Origin: a virus
Strand: one strand, 5' to 3'
Virus record (IMG/VR): IMGVR_UViG_3300008266_009503
Coordinates: 1 to 64,000 of that record
Length of the DNA stretch: 64,000 bases
Notes under the pieces: model-generated
Databases searched by the model: none
Seen by the model: the letters and a program-made list of their open reading frames with translations, nothing else
Told to the model about the DNA's origin: nothing
In this document: positions 1 through 7,630 of the stretch, one piece after another
How positions within the stretch are numbered: the stretch's first letter is position 1
Layout of the letters: every line of letters begins with the position of its first letter
Position numbers and translations under genes: made by a program

Positions 1-9
1 ACTGAGTCT

Positions 10-372
10 TTACCTATGGTCTTGGCTATTGGATAGGATTGGGAGTAACTTGTAAGGCCTACCAACATTAGTATTAATACTATCTTTAAGTGTTTCATTT
101 GTTTCTTTTAATTCAGTTACGGTCTGTTTTAAATTGTTCATAACCGTAGTCGTAACTTCTATCTTTTTCATAACTGTGCTATCTACTGCTTTATTGATAG
201 TATATATTTTTGACTGGTTTGATTCACTTTTTTTAATTAGATTATCTAAAACACTAGTCTTTTTTTCTTGAGTTGCCTGTTCTAAAACTTCTTGCTTTTC
301 TGGCTCTTCTTCGACATTAGAACTACAGGAAGCAATAAATAGAGTGAATAATATAAGTATTACTTTCTTCAT
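10..372 (-). CDS. Small lipoprotein, possible outer-membrane spanin
   Basis: This 120-residue protein starts with a short lysine-plus-hydrophobic signal ending in the lipobox IASC, so Cys16 should be lipidated and the protein anchored in the outer membrane facing the periplasm. The rest is charged and looks helical or coiled-coil, rich in Glu, Lys, Asn and Thr. Its ATG overlaps the stop of the upstream membrane-anchored coiled-coil gene by one base (TAATG), so the two are probably translationally coupled. A membrane-anchored periplasmic protein followed by a lipoprotein, downstream of a holin-like gene, fits an i-spanin/o-spanin pair. The spanin role is inferred from topology and order only. 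Confidence 0.55.
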   Translation of the reverse strand: MKKVILILFTLFIASCSSNVEEEPEKQEVLEQATQEKKTSVLDNLIKKSESNQSKIYTINKAVDSTVMKKIEVTTTVMNNLKQTVTELKETNETLKDSINTNVGRPYKLLPILSNSQDHR

Positions 373-677
373 TATTGTATTTTTCCTAACTGTTGTAATA
401 TAGATATAGTAGCTATCGCTCCTGATAATGTGCTATCTGATTTTCTAAGTTGAGTTGATAGAATATCTATTTTACCCTCTAGGTTTTCTATTTTTTTACC
501 TTGTTTTTCTATTTGAGAGTTGTAGTTCATTTTACCATCGACATATAAATAACCTATAGCTATTAATACAATAAATAGTAATCCTTTAACAGGATCTTTA
601 CTAAACTCTTTAAAAGAAATAGGTGGTTTAATTGCACCCGCTACTGAGTCTACTGTTGTAGGTTTTTTTGGTGCCAT
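372..677 (-). CDS. Single-pass membrane protein with coiled coil, possible inner-membrane spanin
   Basis: This 101-residue protein has one hydrophobic segment at about residues 32-47 (GLLFIVLIAIGYLYV). A charged helical region follows that looks like a coiled coil (KIENLEGKIDIL and onward). It lies directly upstream of a lipoprotein gene with a TAATG junction. An inner-membrane anchor plus periplasmic coiled coil beside a lipoprotein is the arrangement of Rz/Rz1-type spanins. No sequence homology was recognised. It could instead be an unrelated envelope protein. Confidence 0.5.
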   Translation of the reverse strand: MAPKKPTTVDSVAGAIKPPISFKEFSKDPVKGLLFIVLIAIGYLYVDGKMNYNSQIEKQGKKIENLEGKIDILSTQLRKSDSTLSGAIATISILQQLGKIQ

Positions 678-685
678 TCTGTTTT

Positions 686-1432
686 TTATTTTTTACCACC
701 CTCTTGAGTAGCATATTTTATACCCATTATAGTACCGACTATAGAAAAAGCATTTGTAAGTAGTACACTGAACATATTACTCCAAGTTGAGCCAATAATT
801 TGTGTGTCTTTGCCAGTGACCATAGCCATCCAATATAGCATGGTTGTTATAACACCTACTCCCACAATAACTGCCAAAGCAACTTTAACAATCGTTTTTA
901 TTAATTCGGATTGACTTTTCTTCATCATCACATCCAAATCGTTCAACGCAGCGTCTTTTTCTAGCTCTATTGCATTTTTGAGTTTTTTGGAGTTATCCAA
1001 CTCAATTTGTAGATCTTTAGAAAGAGCGCCTATCTTATTCTTATAATTCACCATTTCCGTAATATCTGTAGCAATCTTCATCACTTTAGTTATGTTATTG
1101 CTATCGTCAAAAATTGGATTATAGGTTGCCTGTAAAAATATTGGACTTCCATCCATCTTCTTTCTTTCAAATTCTCCCTCAAAAAATTTACCACTCCTCA
1201 AGGTATCCCAAAACTTTTTATATTCTTCCGACTTCGAGTATTCGTACGATACAAATATACTATGATGCTTTCCAATGAGTTGCTTGTGGTCTTCTTCCTT
1301 ATAACCCATGACTACTAAGAAGATTGAGTTCATTCCTAGTATATAACCATCGAGGTCAAAGTATATAATGGCATTGCTACGATTAATCGCTTCAAGTCTA
1401 CTTAATAGTTCCTCTTTGGATAAATTTTTCAT
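686..1432 (-). CDS. PAS-domain protein with two C-terminal membrane segments (possible sensor-holin)
   Basis: Residues about 14-127 form a typical PAS fold of the kind found in chemoreceptors and histidine kinases. Visible elements are the N-cap NAIIYFDLDG, the GY..ED.....GKHHS helix region, the FW..L..GKFF.GEF hairpin, and a final strand ending IATDITE. A charged coiled coil follows (about 128-175). Two hydrophobic segments come next, at about 178-205 and 217-240, and the protein ends in a short Lys/Gly tail. There is no kinase, cyclase or methyl-acceptor output domain. It sits between a holin-like gene (upstream) and the spanin-like pair (downstream). The C-terminal two-helix part resembles small phage holins in length and layout. 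I infer a membrane protein that couples a small-molecule or redox signal to lysis. PAS and membrane topology are clear; the role is a guess. Confidence 0.7.
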   Translation of the reverse strand: MKNLSKEELLSRLEAINRSNAIIYFDLDGYILGMNSIFLVVMGYKEEDHKQLIGKHHSIFVSYEYSKSEEYKKFWDTLRSGKFFEGEFERKKMDGSPIFLQATYNPIFDDSNNITKVMKIATDITEMVNYKNKIGALSKDLQIELDNSKKLKNAIELEKDAALNDLDVMMKKSQSELIKTIVKVALAVIVGVGVITTMLYWMAMVTGKDTQIIGSTWSNMFSVLLTNAFSIVGTIMGIKYATQEGGKK

Positions 1433-1456
1433 GTTTGCGTAAATATAATTATTTTA

Positions 1457-1708
1457 CTATTCTCCGTTAGAATCTTCTTTGCCTTTGTTAATAAATTTAT
1501 CTACTGATCCGATTCCAAAAGAACCTAATGTTAACCACAGAAATGAATTAAATATAAACTCTTGAACAACAAGCTCTTTGCCAAGTGTTCCGGTAACAAT
1601 ATCTGCTCCTGCAAATACTACCATCATTACAAATGCTAAAAAACCAACAACTGATTTTTCATTGATGGTGTTGCTGTCATTGAATAACTGTGAGAAGAAG
1701 TGTTTCAT
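1457..1708 (-). CDS. Holin-like small membrane protein
   Basis: This 83-residue protein has two hydrophobic segments, at about 20-41 (VVGFLAFVMMVVFAGADIVTG) and 50-68 (FIFNSFLWLTLGSFGIGSV). A charged N-terminus precedes them and a Lys/Glu-rich C-terminus follows. This size and layout are typical of phage holins, which permeabilise the inner membrane at lysis. The genes below it are a PAS-membrane protein and a spanin-like pair, which supports a lysis cassette. A CTATTTATT element lies about 70 bases upstream. No recognisable endolysin gene adjoins it in the window. Confidence 0.6.
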   Translation of the reverse strand: MKHFFSQLFNDSNTINEKSVVGFLAFVMMVVFAGADIVTGTLGKELVVQEFIFNSFLWLTLGSFGIGSVDKFINKGKEDSNGE

Positions 1709-1775
1709 ATTTTTAATTTTTAATGTATGTAAAACAGAAAAAGGCTGTATATATACTATACAACCTCTTTACATT

Positions 1776-1784
1776 AATAAATAG
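1776..1784 (-). promoter_or_regulatory. CTATTTATT upstream element
   Basis: One of eight exact minus-strand copies of CTATTTATT in non-coding positions of this window. It lies about 70 bases upstream of the holin-like gene. Function unknown; possibly part of a late promoter or a translation-start element. Confidence 0.35.
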
Positions 1785-1798
1785 TCTAGCTTATTAAA

Positions 1799-2008
1799 TT
1801 ACGAAACTCCTCTAGATTCAGTTAGTTTTTTCATGTGCTCAGCTGTTTCTTTATCTCGTACAATAGATACTTCGTATTCTACCTTGTTAGCACCTCCTAC
1901 AAATCCGACGTACTTAAAAGCATTAGAATGGTTTACACAGGTATCTACATACCCTAACTGAACTCTTTTTTCCGGAATAAGACTTTGACACACCCTACAA
2001 AACTTCAT
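1799..2008 (-). CDS. Small Cys-rich protein, possible zinc ribbon
   Basis: This 69-residue protein begins MKFCRVCQSLIP, giving a CxxC knuckle. A second cluster at Cys24 and His27 (DTCVNHSNA) could complete a zinc site. The C-terminal half is charged and lacks recognisable motifs. It lies in a run of very small genes between the tail-adjacent genes and the lysis cassette. No function can be assigned. Confidence 0.55.
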   Translation of the reverse strand: MKFCRVCQSLIPEKRVQLGYVDTCVNHSNAFKYVGFVGGANKVEYEVSIVRDKETAEHMKKLTESRGVS

Positions 2009-2035
2009 AAAATTTTAATTTTTAACTTAGTTAAA

Positions 2036-2212
2036 CTATTTTTTCTTATTATTTCTTTCTTTTTTCTTTTCTGTAAAATTAAAATGCTCTACTAGAACAG
2101 GACCATTTCTAGTCTTACTGTAATTATAATGCCAGCGAGAATCTAATTTTTTATCGTCTGTAAAATACTCTACTACAAATTTTGTATAAACTTCCAGAAC
2201 TGCTTTTGCCAT
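2036..2212 (-). CDS. Hypothetical 58-residue basic protein
   Basis: An ATG at 2212 opens a 58-codon frame ending in TAG. It starts MAKAVLEVYTKFVVEYF and ends in a strongly basic tail rich in Lys, Arg and Asn. The start lies two bases after the stop of the preceding gene, as expected in this tightly packed operon, and no other frame covers the gap. No family is recognised. The start WHYNYSKTRNGP region suggests a beta-strand protein rather than a coiled coil. Confidence 0.5.
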   Translation of the reverse strand: MAKAVLEVYTKFVVEYFTDDKKLDSRWHYNYSKTRNGPVLVEHFNFTEKKKERNNKKK

Positions 2213-2214
2213 TT

Positions 2215-2502
2215 TTATCCATATTTACCTACTAACAAATCTATTCTCTCTTTATTAAGATTAGACTCGTTTAACTGGGATTGAATAAATATAAGATCTT
2301 TTTTTAAGTCTAGCAACTTTGCTGAAGGTCCTTTTCTACTCCATAAATCATATTCTTCTTGTATCTTAGTGTGGAGTGTTTTTATCCTATAGGGATAATT
2401 TTTACGGTTAGCTATCTCTTTTAGCTTTTCAAATTGATCTAACTGCTTAACTAGCTTATTAGCAGTTTTGTTTATCCCTGCTTGTTTATTAAAAAATTTC
2501 AC
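2215..2502 (-). CDS. Hypothetical helical protein, GTG start
   Basis: This 95-residue, Lys/Leu/Asn-rich protein is predicted to be almost wholly helical. Heptad-like spacing is visible in its first half (ANKLVKQLDQFEKLKEIA). The start codon is GTG at 2502 and overlaps the TGA of the upstream membrane peptide gene (GTGA), implying translational coupling. No known family is recognised. Confidence 0.55.
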   Translation of the reverse strand: MKFFNKQAGINKTANKLVKQLDQFEKLKEIANRKNYPYRIKTLHTKIQEEYDLWSRKGPSAKLLDLKKDLIFIQSQLNESNLNKERIDLLVGKYG

Positions 2503-2675
2503 CCTCTACGTTTTCTTCTTTCGTCTTTTACTAATTTACGGAGGGTAAAGATAGATACGGTAATAGCCAAGAGTAGAGATAAGGTCTGCAAGTAAGGCAT
2601 ACTCGCCATGATAAAACTTGATATGTGCAAGCCCCAGGTACTAATAGTTAAAAATTCAGGCGTAGCTTGTTTCAT
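2499..2675 (-). CDS. Small membrane protein (58 residues)
   Basis: An ATG at 2675 opens a 58-codon frame ending in TGA that overlaps the GTG start of the next gene. The middle is hydrophobic (about residues 14-48, including LHISSFIMASMP and LQTLSLLLAITVSIFTL), enough for one or two membrane passes. A basic tail (RKLVKDERRKRRG) points to a cytoplasmic C-terminus. It could be a second holin or antiholin for the nearby lysis genes, but no homology was recognised. Confidence 0.55.
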   Translation of the reverse strand: MKQATPEFLTISTWGLHISSFIMASMPYLQTLSLLLAITVSIFTLRKLVKDERRKRRG

Positions 2676-2676
2676 T

Positions 2677-2895
2677 TTAGTTTTGAATACTGATTTTCTG
2701 TGTAAGTATTACTTCCCATCCTACAGCACACTTAGTAAGTATAGATAACTTTTTACTTATCGTACCTTTTTCTAATAACTCTACCATCAACTCAATCCAC
2801 ATCTCTCTACTATCTACATGCAACATTTTGTGTCTACCCTTCGGTATATGTCTTTCTGCTAAACTTTCTAACGCTTCGTATAAGACCTGAGTCAT
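2677..2895 (-). CDS. Hypothetical 72-residue protein
   Basis: The first two thirds are helical with many acidic residues (MTQVLYEALESLAERH, WIELMVELLEKG), and the end is hydrophobic-basic. A CTATTTATC element lies 7 bases upstream of the ATG. It is part of the run of small genes feeding the lysis region. No function is recognised. Confidence 0.5.
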   Translation of the reverse strand: MTQVLYEALESLAERHIPKGRHKMLHVDSREMWIELMVELLEKGTISKKLSILTKCAVGWEVILTQKISIQN

Positions 2896-2919
2896 AATAA
2901 TGATAAATAGAGTATATAA

Positions 2920-3084
2920 TTACTTCACCCACTCGGTTACTCCCAATGCAAAGGCTTCCGCAGGAGAGAGTTCTGGATTTTTCTTCATAGTAGTAAGAGC
3001 AAAGTAGATTACTTCTAGCTCCAATCCATACTCCAATGCGGTATCGAGCATCTTGCCAATAGCTTCTAACTGTTTTTCTTCCAT
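2920..3084 (-). CDS. Hypothetical 54-residue acidic protein
   Basis: An ATG at 3084 starts a 54-codon frame (MEEKQLEAIGKMLDTALEYG ... GVTEWVK). Its composition is typical of small phage proteins: two amphipathic helices joined by a Pro-containing turn (KNPELSPAEA). Codon use matches the neighbours and nothing else fills the gap. Unknown function; possibly a small adaptor of the tail or terminase type, but that is speculation. Confidence 0.55.
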   Translation of the reverse strand: MEEKQLEAIGKMLDTALEYGLELEVIYFALTTMKKNPELSPAEAFALGVTEWVK

Positions 3085-3119
3085 ATATTAAATATATGAT
3101 TAATTTCTTAAAATTTCAA

Positions 3120-3782
3120 CTATATTTTAGAGATAAATTCAGATCCTGGCTCGTAATTATCTGTAGGTTCTAAACCAAGTTCTTTAAAGTGTTGCATAAA
3201 ACTATCATCTACCTCCCAATCTATCTGATCCTTTACCAGAGTGGTAGCATTTGCATCTTCAAGCCTTAGTATTTGTTTTTCAGAAAAGAGATTACCTACG
3301 TACAGGAAGTAACAATTATAGCATAACATACGAAGATTCTCTAACTTCCAATTATGCTTATTATTATCTTTAAAATTTAAAATAAGAGGCTGTCTGTAAT
3401 CTACAACCCTCTTCTCGTGATGTCCACAGTTATAGCACTCCATTCTAAGAATGCCTTCATATATTAACCTGTTCTTGAGTTTTTGTTGATTGACTGCCCT
3501 ATAGCTTTCGCTGGACATTATCTCGTTAATCTTTTCTACAGAGATGTCGTGATTCCACTTAACTCTTTTTATACCTCTACCTGAATCGTTCTTATGTAAT
3601 TCGTATAAACTCTTTCCTGAGTCCTGGTCAATGTATAACTTTGCATACTTCCTGTATGTTTCAATAGTGACATTCAGATACCGTGCAGCCTGAAAATTAG
3701 ATTGTGTATGCTTCATTGCATTTCTTATAACGGCTTCTGAAAAATCTCTCCTAGGCCTTCCGGCTTGTTTTCTATTCGCCAT
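3120..3782 (-). CDS. HTH plus degenerate HNH/zinc-finger DNA-binding protein
   Basis: I place the start at the ATG at 3782 (MANRKQAGRPRRDF), giving about 220 residues, because the frame extension above it overlaps the upstream gene. The N-terminus is basic, followed by a Fis-like helix-turn-helix (SNFQAARYLNVTIETYRKY). A two-CxxC zinc module spans about 130-175: CYNCGHH ... LENLRMLCYNCYF. The layout matches HNH endonucleases (C..C, H-H, N, C..C), but the expected catalytic His pair is replaced by LILNFKDN. It is therefore probably a catalytically dead HNH fold reused for DNA binding or transcription control. The start overlaps the end of the upstream gene by 11 bases. Confidence 0.6.
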   Translation of the reverse strand: MANRKQAGRPRRDFSEAVIRNAMKHTQSNFQAARYLNVTIETYRKYAKLYIDQDSGKSLYELHKNDSGRGIKRVKWNHDISVEKINEIMSSESYRAVNQQKLKNRLIYEGILRMECYNCGHHEKRVVDYRQPLILNFKDNNKHNWKLENLRMLCYNCYFLYVGNLFSEKQILRLEDANATTLVKDQIDWEVDDSFMQHFKELGLEPTDNYEPGSEFISKI

Positions 3783-4179
3783 AAGCAGGATCAATAGTAA
3801 GTAGTAAGTTCCACAGATCTTGTGCATTCTCTAGAACTACTTCGTTGTTATTAGCGTCTAATAAAGGAACTATACTTCCATCTAAAGCTAATCTCTCCCA
3901 GAGGTAATAACCGATCAACTCTGCTCCTTCTTTTCCAAAATGTAATACAATTAATGCATCAATAGTATCTAGGAAAGCTTCGTCGTATTTAGTTAAATCC
4001 AAATTTAACTCGGCATACATTAAGTTTTGCCTATTTACTACTTGTTCGATAGAATTAATTATAGAAGTAAACAACTCTTTCTTCTTCTCTATACGAGTTT
4101 TTTTCTTCTTTCTGATTAGGCTCTTTACGTTAAGTATTTGATTTATAGCTACTTGAATTTCATTAAGAGGCTGCTCCAT
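3772..4179 (-). CDS. Hypothetical 135-residue helical protein
   Basis: A Lys/Arg-rich segment (about residues 22-35) precedes a long helical, leucine-rich region, and the protein ends in an acidic tail (TIDPAYGE). It overlaps the gene above by 17 bases and the gene below by 11, a sign of coupled translation within the block of small proteins at 3-5 kb. The pair with the upstream gene looks like phage structural or assembly accessory proteins, but I recognise no family. Confidence 0.5.
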   Translation of the reverse strand: MEQPLNEIQVAINQILNVKSLIRKKKKTRIEKKKELFTSIINSIEQVVNRQNLMYAELNLDLTKYDEAFLDTIDALIVLHFGKEGAELIGYYLWERLALDGSIVPLLDANNNEVVLENAQDLWNLLLTIDPAYGE

Positions 4180-4528
4180 TTTCCTTCTTTTTAGTGGTTT
4201 TGTTAGGGAGAGTTTTGACAGGTTGTCTTATTTCGTCAATAAGTTTTTTAAGAGGAATACACTCTTCGAATTTTTCTTCCTCTAGCATAAAATTAATACA
4301 CTGTTCGAGAGCTGGAATCCAGTACTGCTTTGGTATGTCTAGGTAAAAACCTAATCCATTTATCTCAAAAAGAGTAGCAAATGTTTTTCTACTTTCGAAA
4401 GCTTCTTTAATAGCGAGAGGGGTCTCTTTCTTAATTAAATCTAGTAATGCAGAAGTCTCTACAAGATCGACAGTCCTGATATTTTCTAAAGGCTCAAAAA
4501 GGGCTGTTGGAATTTTTCTTTTACTCAT
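4163..4528 (-). CDS. Hypothetical 121-residue protein
   Basis: This acidic, helical protein begins MSKRKIPTALFEPLENI and ends in a Lys-rich disordered tail (TTKKKENGAAS). It overlaps the following gene by 17 bases. No motif is recognised. Its position beside two other mid-sized unknowns suggests a shared virion-assembly role, which is inference from context only. Confidence 0.5.
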   Translation of the reverse strand: MSKRKIPTALFEPLENIRTVDLVETSALLDLIKKETPLAIKEAFESRKTFATLFEINGLGFYLDIPKQYWIPALEQCINFMLEEEKFEECIPLKKLIDEIRQPVKTLPNKTTKKKENGAAS

Positions 4529-4546
4529 AACCTAATTCTGTGTTTA

Positions 4547-4996
4547 TTATTTTAATCCTGCCATTTTCTTAATCCACTCTCTCAACGGCTCTTCTTGTGC
4601 AGGCAATTCCTGCGCCGGTAATTCGGGTTCGGGTTTCTCTTCTGGAGTAGAGTCTTGTACAGAATCTCCTTTTATTACATTCTGTATCAAGTAGTTAGCT
4701 AAAGAAGGAAGTGGTAGTAAAAATCCTATTACATTCTTATACGGATTTTCAACATCATACATTAACTGTAATCCAGCATCACCAAACTTTTGTTGTAACT
4801 CTGTACCAATTTCGTTAGCCATTTGCTGAATTTGCTGCATGTCTTGAGGGGCATCCTTCATTACGAATTGCAACTTAACTCCTTTCTTAGTTTTGTTTAT
4901 ATTAGTATCAAATCTAAGAGTTAAGTGATGACCTGCAATCTCTACAGGGTATTCAGGTATTAACGCCGGCAAGGCTTCTTTTAACGTAGCTTTCAT
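4547..4996 (-). CDS. Hypothetical 149-residue protein with Pro/Glu-rich linker
   Basis: The N-terminal two thirds look globular with beta strands (HHLTLRFDTNINK, VKLQFVMKDAP). A Pro/Glu/Gln linker with an imperfect repeat (ELPAQELPAQEEP) leads to a short terminal helix (LREWIKKMAGLK). That arrangement suggests a flexible tether with a docking peptide. A CTATTTATT element sits between the upstream stop and this ATG. Confidence 0.5.
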   Translation of the reverse strand: MKATLKEALPALIPEYPVEIAGHHLTLRFDTNINKTKKGVKLQFVMKDAPQDMQQIQQMANEIGTELQQKFGDAGLQLMYDVENPYKNVIGFLLPLPSLANYLIQNVIKGDSVQDSTPEEKPEPELPAQELPAQEEPLREWIKKMAGLK

Positions 4997-4999
4997 AAT

Positions 5000-5008
5000 A
5001 ATAAATAG
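5000..5008 (-). promoter_or_regulatory. CTATTTATT upstream element
   Basis: An exact CTATTTATT copy in the 12-base gap between the upstream TAA and the ATG at 4996. It is too close to the start to be a simple promoter for a long leader and may act in translation initiation. Confidence 0.35.
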
Positions 5009-5653
5009 TTACTCCCAAGCGTTCATTTTAAACCTTTCGGCAGGAAGCCCAAAGAACTCTGTTTTCCACTTAGACTGATCGAAAAATTCCAAATTAATCC
5101 ACTCCTCTTTTCTCTCTATAATTTGCTTAGCTGCCCAGTTCCAGTCTACAGAAACTACCTTCTCCTCTACTCTCCCTTTAATCTCCCGTATCTCCTCTAC
5201 ACTGTAAGAGTCATATTCAAAATGTAAAAGTTCCATGGAATTTCCCAAGCTATCAACATAATCCATACTAAAATCAACACCCCATTTACCTTTATAATTT
5301 ATTAACTTGTAGATTAAGTTATTACCTTTTGCAAACTCGTTTAGTTGTTCTAGAGCAAGACCAGAGTAACCTTTTCTTTCAAACAAGAAAGCATGGTTGA
5401 TATGAGGACCTTCTACAATACTCCCGTTACGGTGCTTCATCCAGACTTTTCTTAGAGATTTCTCATCTCCATGCAGTATGTAGGGTTGATCATTTGCGTG
5501 TGAGTATTCCTGTTCAAGCAGAGTAAGCCTATAGCCGTTCTGATCGAATAAGTCTACCCACTGAGGAGTTTTAAAAATCTCCGGTTTACGCCAACCTAGA
5601 GGTTTATCCCAGGTCCGGTTTTGGTAAAATCTTTCGTTTGTAATTTCTATCAT
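5009..5653 (-). CDS. Hypothetical 214-residue protein
   Basis: This soluble protein is rich in aromatic residues (many Trp and Tyr), with mixed alpha/beta character and no signal peptide or membrane segment. It overlaps the upstream flavodoxin-like gene by four bases (ATGA), so the two are probably co-translated and may work together. I recognise no catalytic motif. Confidence 0.45.
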   Translation of the reverse strand: MIEITNERFYQNRTWDKPLGWRKPEIFKTPQWVDLFDQNGYRLTLLEQEYSHANDQPYILHGDEKSLRKVWMKHRNGSIVEGPHINHAFLFERKGYSGLALEQLNEFAKGNNLIYKLINYKGKWGVDFSMDYVDSLGNSMELLHFEYDSYSVEEIREIKGRVEEKVVSVDWNWAAKQIIERKEEWINLEFFDQSKWKTEFFGLPAERFKMNAWE

Positions 5654-6414
5654 AGTAAAGTTCTAATGTCAATAATATTATCTAGAGAATGAACATCTTC
5701 CCTATATCCTTCTTTAGATTCGTCGTAAATATCGTCAGTAAATTGATAACCCAGGTATAATTCTTTTGCAGGCTTAAATCCATAAAATTCGTGTACCTGT
5801 TTTTGAGTCTTGACTACCTGATCTACATTCCAGTTATGTCCTATAAAAATAAATCCTGATTCAAGATCTCTTACTACGTTAGCTTCTTTCAGGGTAGCCC
5901 ATCTATTTTCTATCCAGTTTAACCTCTCAATCAAGTTCTGATAGTAAGCATTCGCCTGTCCCCACCTTACCGATCCTAAAAATACTACTACATTAGACTC
6001 GAAAAGAGGAAGAGATACTTTCCAAAGTTCATCGTCTGAGTTATTAATAGAAGCCCAACATCTATGATATCCGCTAGGATTCTTTTCTTTGTCTTGTAGC
6101 TTAGAAGCTCTTACTCCGCAATTATTTCCGTCCTTACTTGAAACGTTTCCTTCACAGTGGTAAATGTTTAGTTTAGGTATATCAATTAGTGTACATTTAT
6201 GCTCGCCGAGACTTCTTTGAATTACCTGAGCGATTCTAGTAGTCTTTGGGATGTCTTGCCCATCTTTAGAGCTAAATTTACTTCTGTTTGAAGTAGTTAG
6301 TAACAATACTTTTCCCTTAGTATCAAGGTACTTAACAGCTTTCTCTAACTGCTTTTTAAATTTAGTATCAACCTCTACCTTTTCTTCTTCTAATAATATA
6401 GATAAACTTCTCAT
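5650..6414 (-). CDS. Flavodoxin-like NAD(P)H-dependent FMN reductase family protein
   Basis: Of the 254 residues, the central part has the alternating beta/alpha pattern of the flavodoxin fold: VLLLTTSNRS as the phosphate-loop strand, TTRIAQVIQRSL, LIDIPKLNIYHCEGNVS, then VVVFLGSVRWGQANAYYQNLIERLNW, which matches the GS.RWG.....KN..ERL region of FMN reductases. It probably binds FMN and reduces a quinone, flavin or protein partner. It lies at the downstream end of the glycan island. The family call is moderately sure and the substrate is unknown. Confidence 0.55.
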   Translation of the reverse strand: MRSLSILLEEEKVEVDTKFKKQLEKAVKYLDTKGKVLLLTTSNRSKFSSKDGQDIPKTTRIAQVIQRSLGEHKCTLIDIPKLNIYHCEGNVSSKDGNNCGVRASKLQDKEKNPSGYHRCWASINNSDDELWKVSLPLFESNVVVFLGSVRWGQANAYYQNLIERLNWIENRWATLKEANVVRDLESGFIFIGHNWNVDQVVKTQKQVHEFYGFKPAKELYLGYQFTDDIYDESKEGYREDVHSLDNIIDIRTLL

Positions 6415-6417
6415 ACA

Positions 6418-6426
6418 AATAAATAG
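6418..6426 (-). promoter_or_regulatory. CTATTTATT upstream element
   Basis: An exact CTATTTATT copy in the 13-base gap between the glycosyltransferase stop and the ATG of the flavodoxin-like gene at 6414. Confidence 0.35.
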
Positions 6427-6427
6427 A

Positions 6428-7627
6428 TTAAAGAAGCTGATCAGTGTAGTAAGGATTGTTACTAGTAATCAACCTGTTCTCGTAAGTATCAAGGCTTATA
6501 ACCTTAATTTTAAAAATATCCAATTCAAATTCACCAATACCTCCTGATTCAGCTATGATTTGAGGTAGTTGTTGAATAAGGCTGTAAGACTGGTTCGTAA
6601 ACCTAGTTGCATCAAATTCAACCACTATATCATTTTCACCTTCGGGGTTGTTTGCTTTAATGGTTAATACTCGTTTACTTAGATTAAATTCGGTATTAGC
6701 TTGTTCTACTTCAACATAATCCCAAGCACGGCCAATGTTAAATACTTCGTCAACGTATACCCTGTCGCACCAAGGCTCCAATGCCTCTAGTAATGGTAGG
6801 TTGCAGTTATGTATTACATAAGCTAGATTATATTTCGGCGTAAGTACGGGATATTGATATTCATCATTTTTAATCCAACTACCCCATTTTCGAAGATAGT
6901 TCTTCATCGCATTAGTCTTCATTTGATGAAAGGCTGGATCTTGAGTTACTTTTTCAATACCGTCTTGGAATTGTCCACCTCGGCAGGTCAGGTGGTAAAC
7001 AAGTCCTTCCCACGTCTGAACTATTTTATATCCGTTCAGTATAAACCTATTAAACATATCACTATCTTCATGGTAAGAGTGAAAACGTTCATCGTGCATT
7101 CCGATAGACATAATATCTTCTCTGTAACAAGCCCATGGAGCAAAAATACCTCTAGTTGCCTTTCCGTCATTCTCCTTTATTAGAGCTTCACAATACTCAT
7201 TAAACTCTACTTCTTGAAAGTCTTCCGGGTACATACCGAAATGCTTAACTATTTTTTCTTTTCCTTCTGGATGTAGAGGTGGTTCAATTCTAGTACCGCT
7301 AATAACTTTTTTAGGAGCTAAATGTTTTAAAATAGCTACATCAAAGCCTTTAGCCATATACATGTCTGCGTGAAACATACAAACTAACTCTGTCTTAGCT
7401 GCTTCAATACATCTGTTATATCCGTAAGCTATCCCTTTTGGTTCTTGGCTGCTATTTTTAATGTAGACGATTTCATTCTCTACAAGCCATTCTTCTGTAC
7501 CGTCATTATCAGCATCTAAAAAAACTATAATGTCGTGTCCTACTTCTGAATTATTTTTTATAGACCGAATACTGTTCTTTAAGTAACGTAGGTTATTCTT
7601 ACTCGGTATACAGAACGTTATTTTCAT
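6428..7627 (-). CDS. Family 2 glycosyltransferase
   Basis: The N-terminal GT-A domain starts MKITFCIPSKNNLRYLKNSI, typical of GT2 enzymes. Next come IIVFLDADNDGTEEWL and the metal/nucleotide motif region VCMFHADMYM (the DxD-like position). A second acidic motif lies in FHSYHEDSDMFNRF, as expected for an inverting GT2. A C-terminal extension of about 150 residues is unassigned. It transfers a sugar from a nucleotide donor; acceptor unknown. It is the last glycosyltransferase of the island and directly follows a methyltransferase gene. Confidence 0.85.
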   Translation of the reverse strand: MKITFCIPSKNNLRYLKNSIRSIKNNSEVGHDIIVFLDADNDGTEEWLVENEIVYIKNSSQEPKGIAYGYNRCIEAAKTELVCMFHADMYMAKGFDVAILKHLAPKKVISGTRIEPPLHPEGKEKIVKHFGMYPEDFQEVEFNEYCEALIKENDGKATRGIFAPWACYREDIMSIGMHDERFHSYHEDSDMFNRFILNGYKIVQTWEGLVYHLTCRGGQFQDGIEKVTQDPAFHQMKTNAMKNYLRKWGSWIKNDEYQYPVLTPKYNLAYVIHNCNLPLLEALEPWCDRVYVDEVFNIGRAWDYVEVEQANTEFNLSKRVLTIKANNPEGENDIVVEFDATRFTNQSYSLIQQLPQIIAESGGIGEFELDIFKIKVISLDTYENRLITSNNPYYTDQLL

Positions 7628-7630
7628 TAA

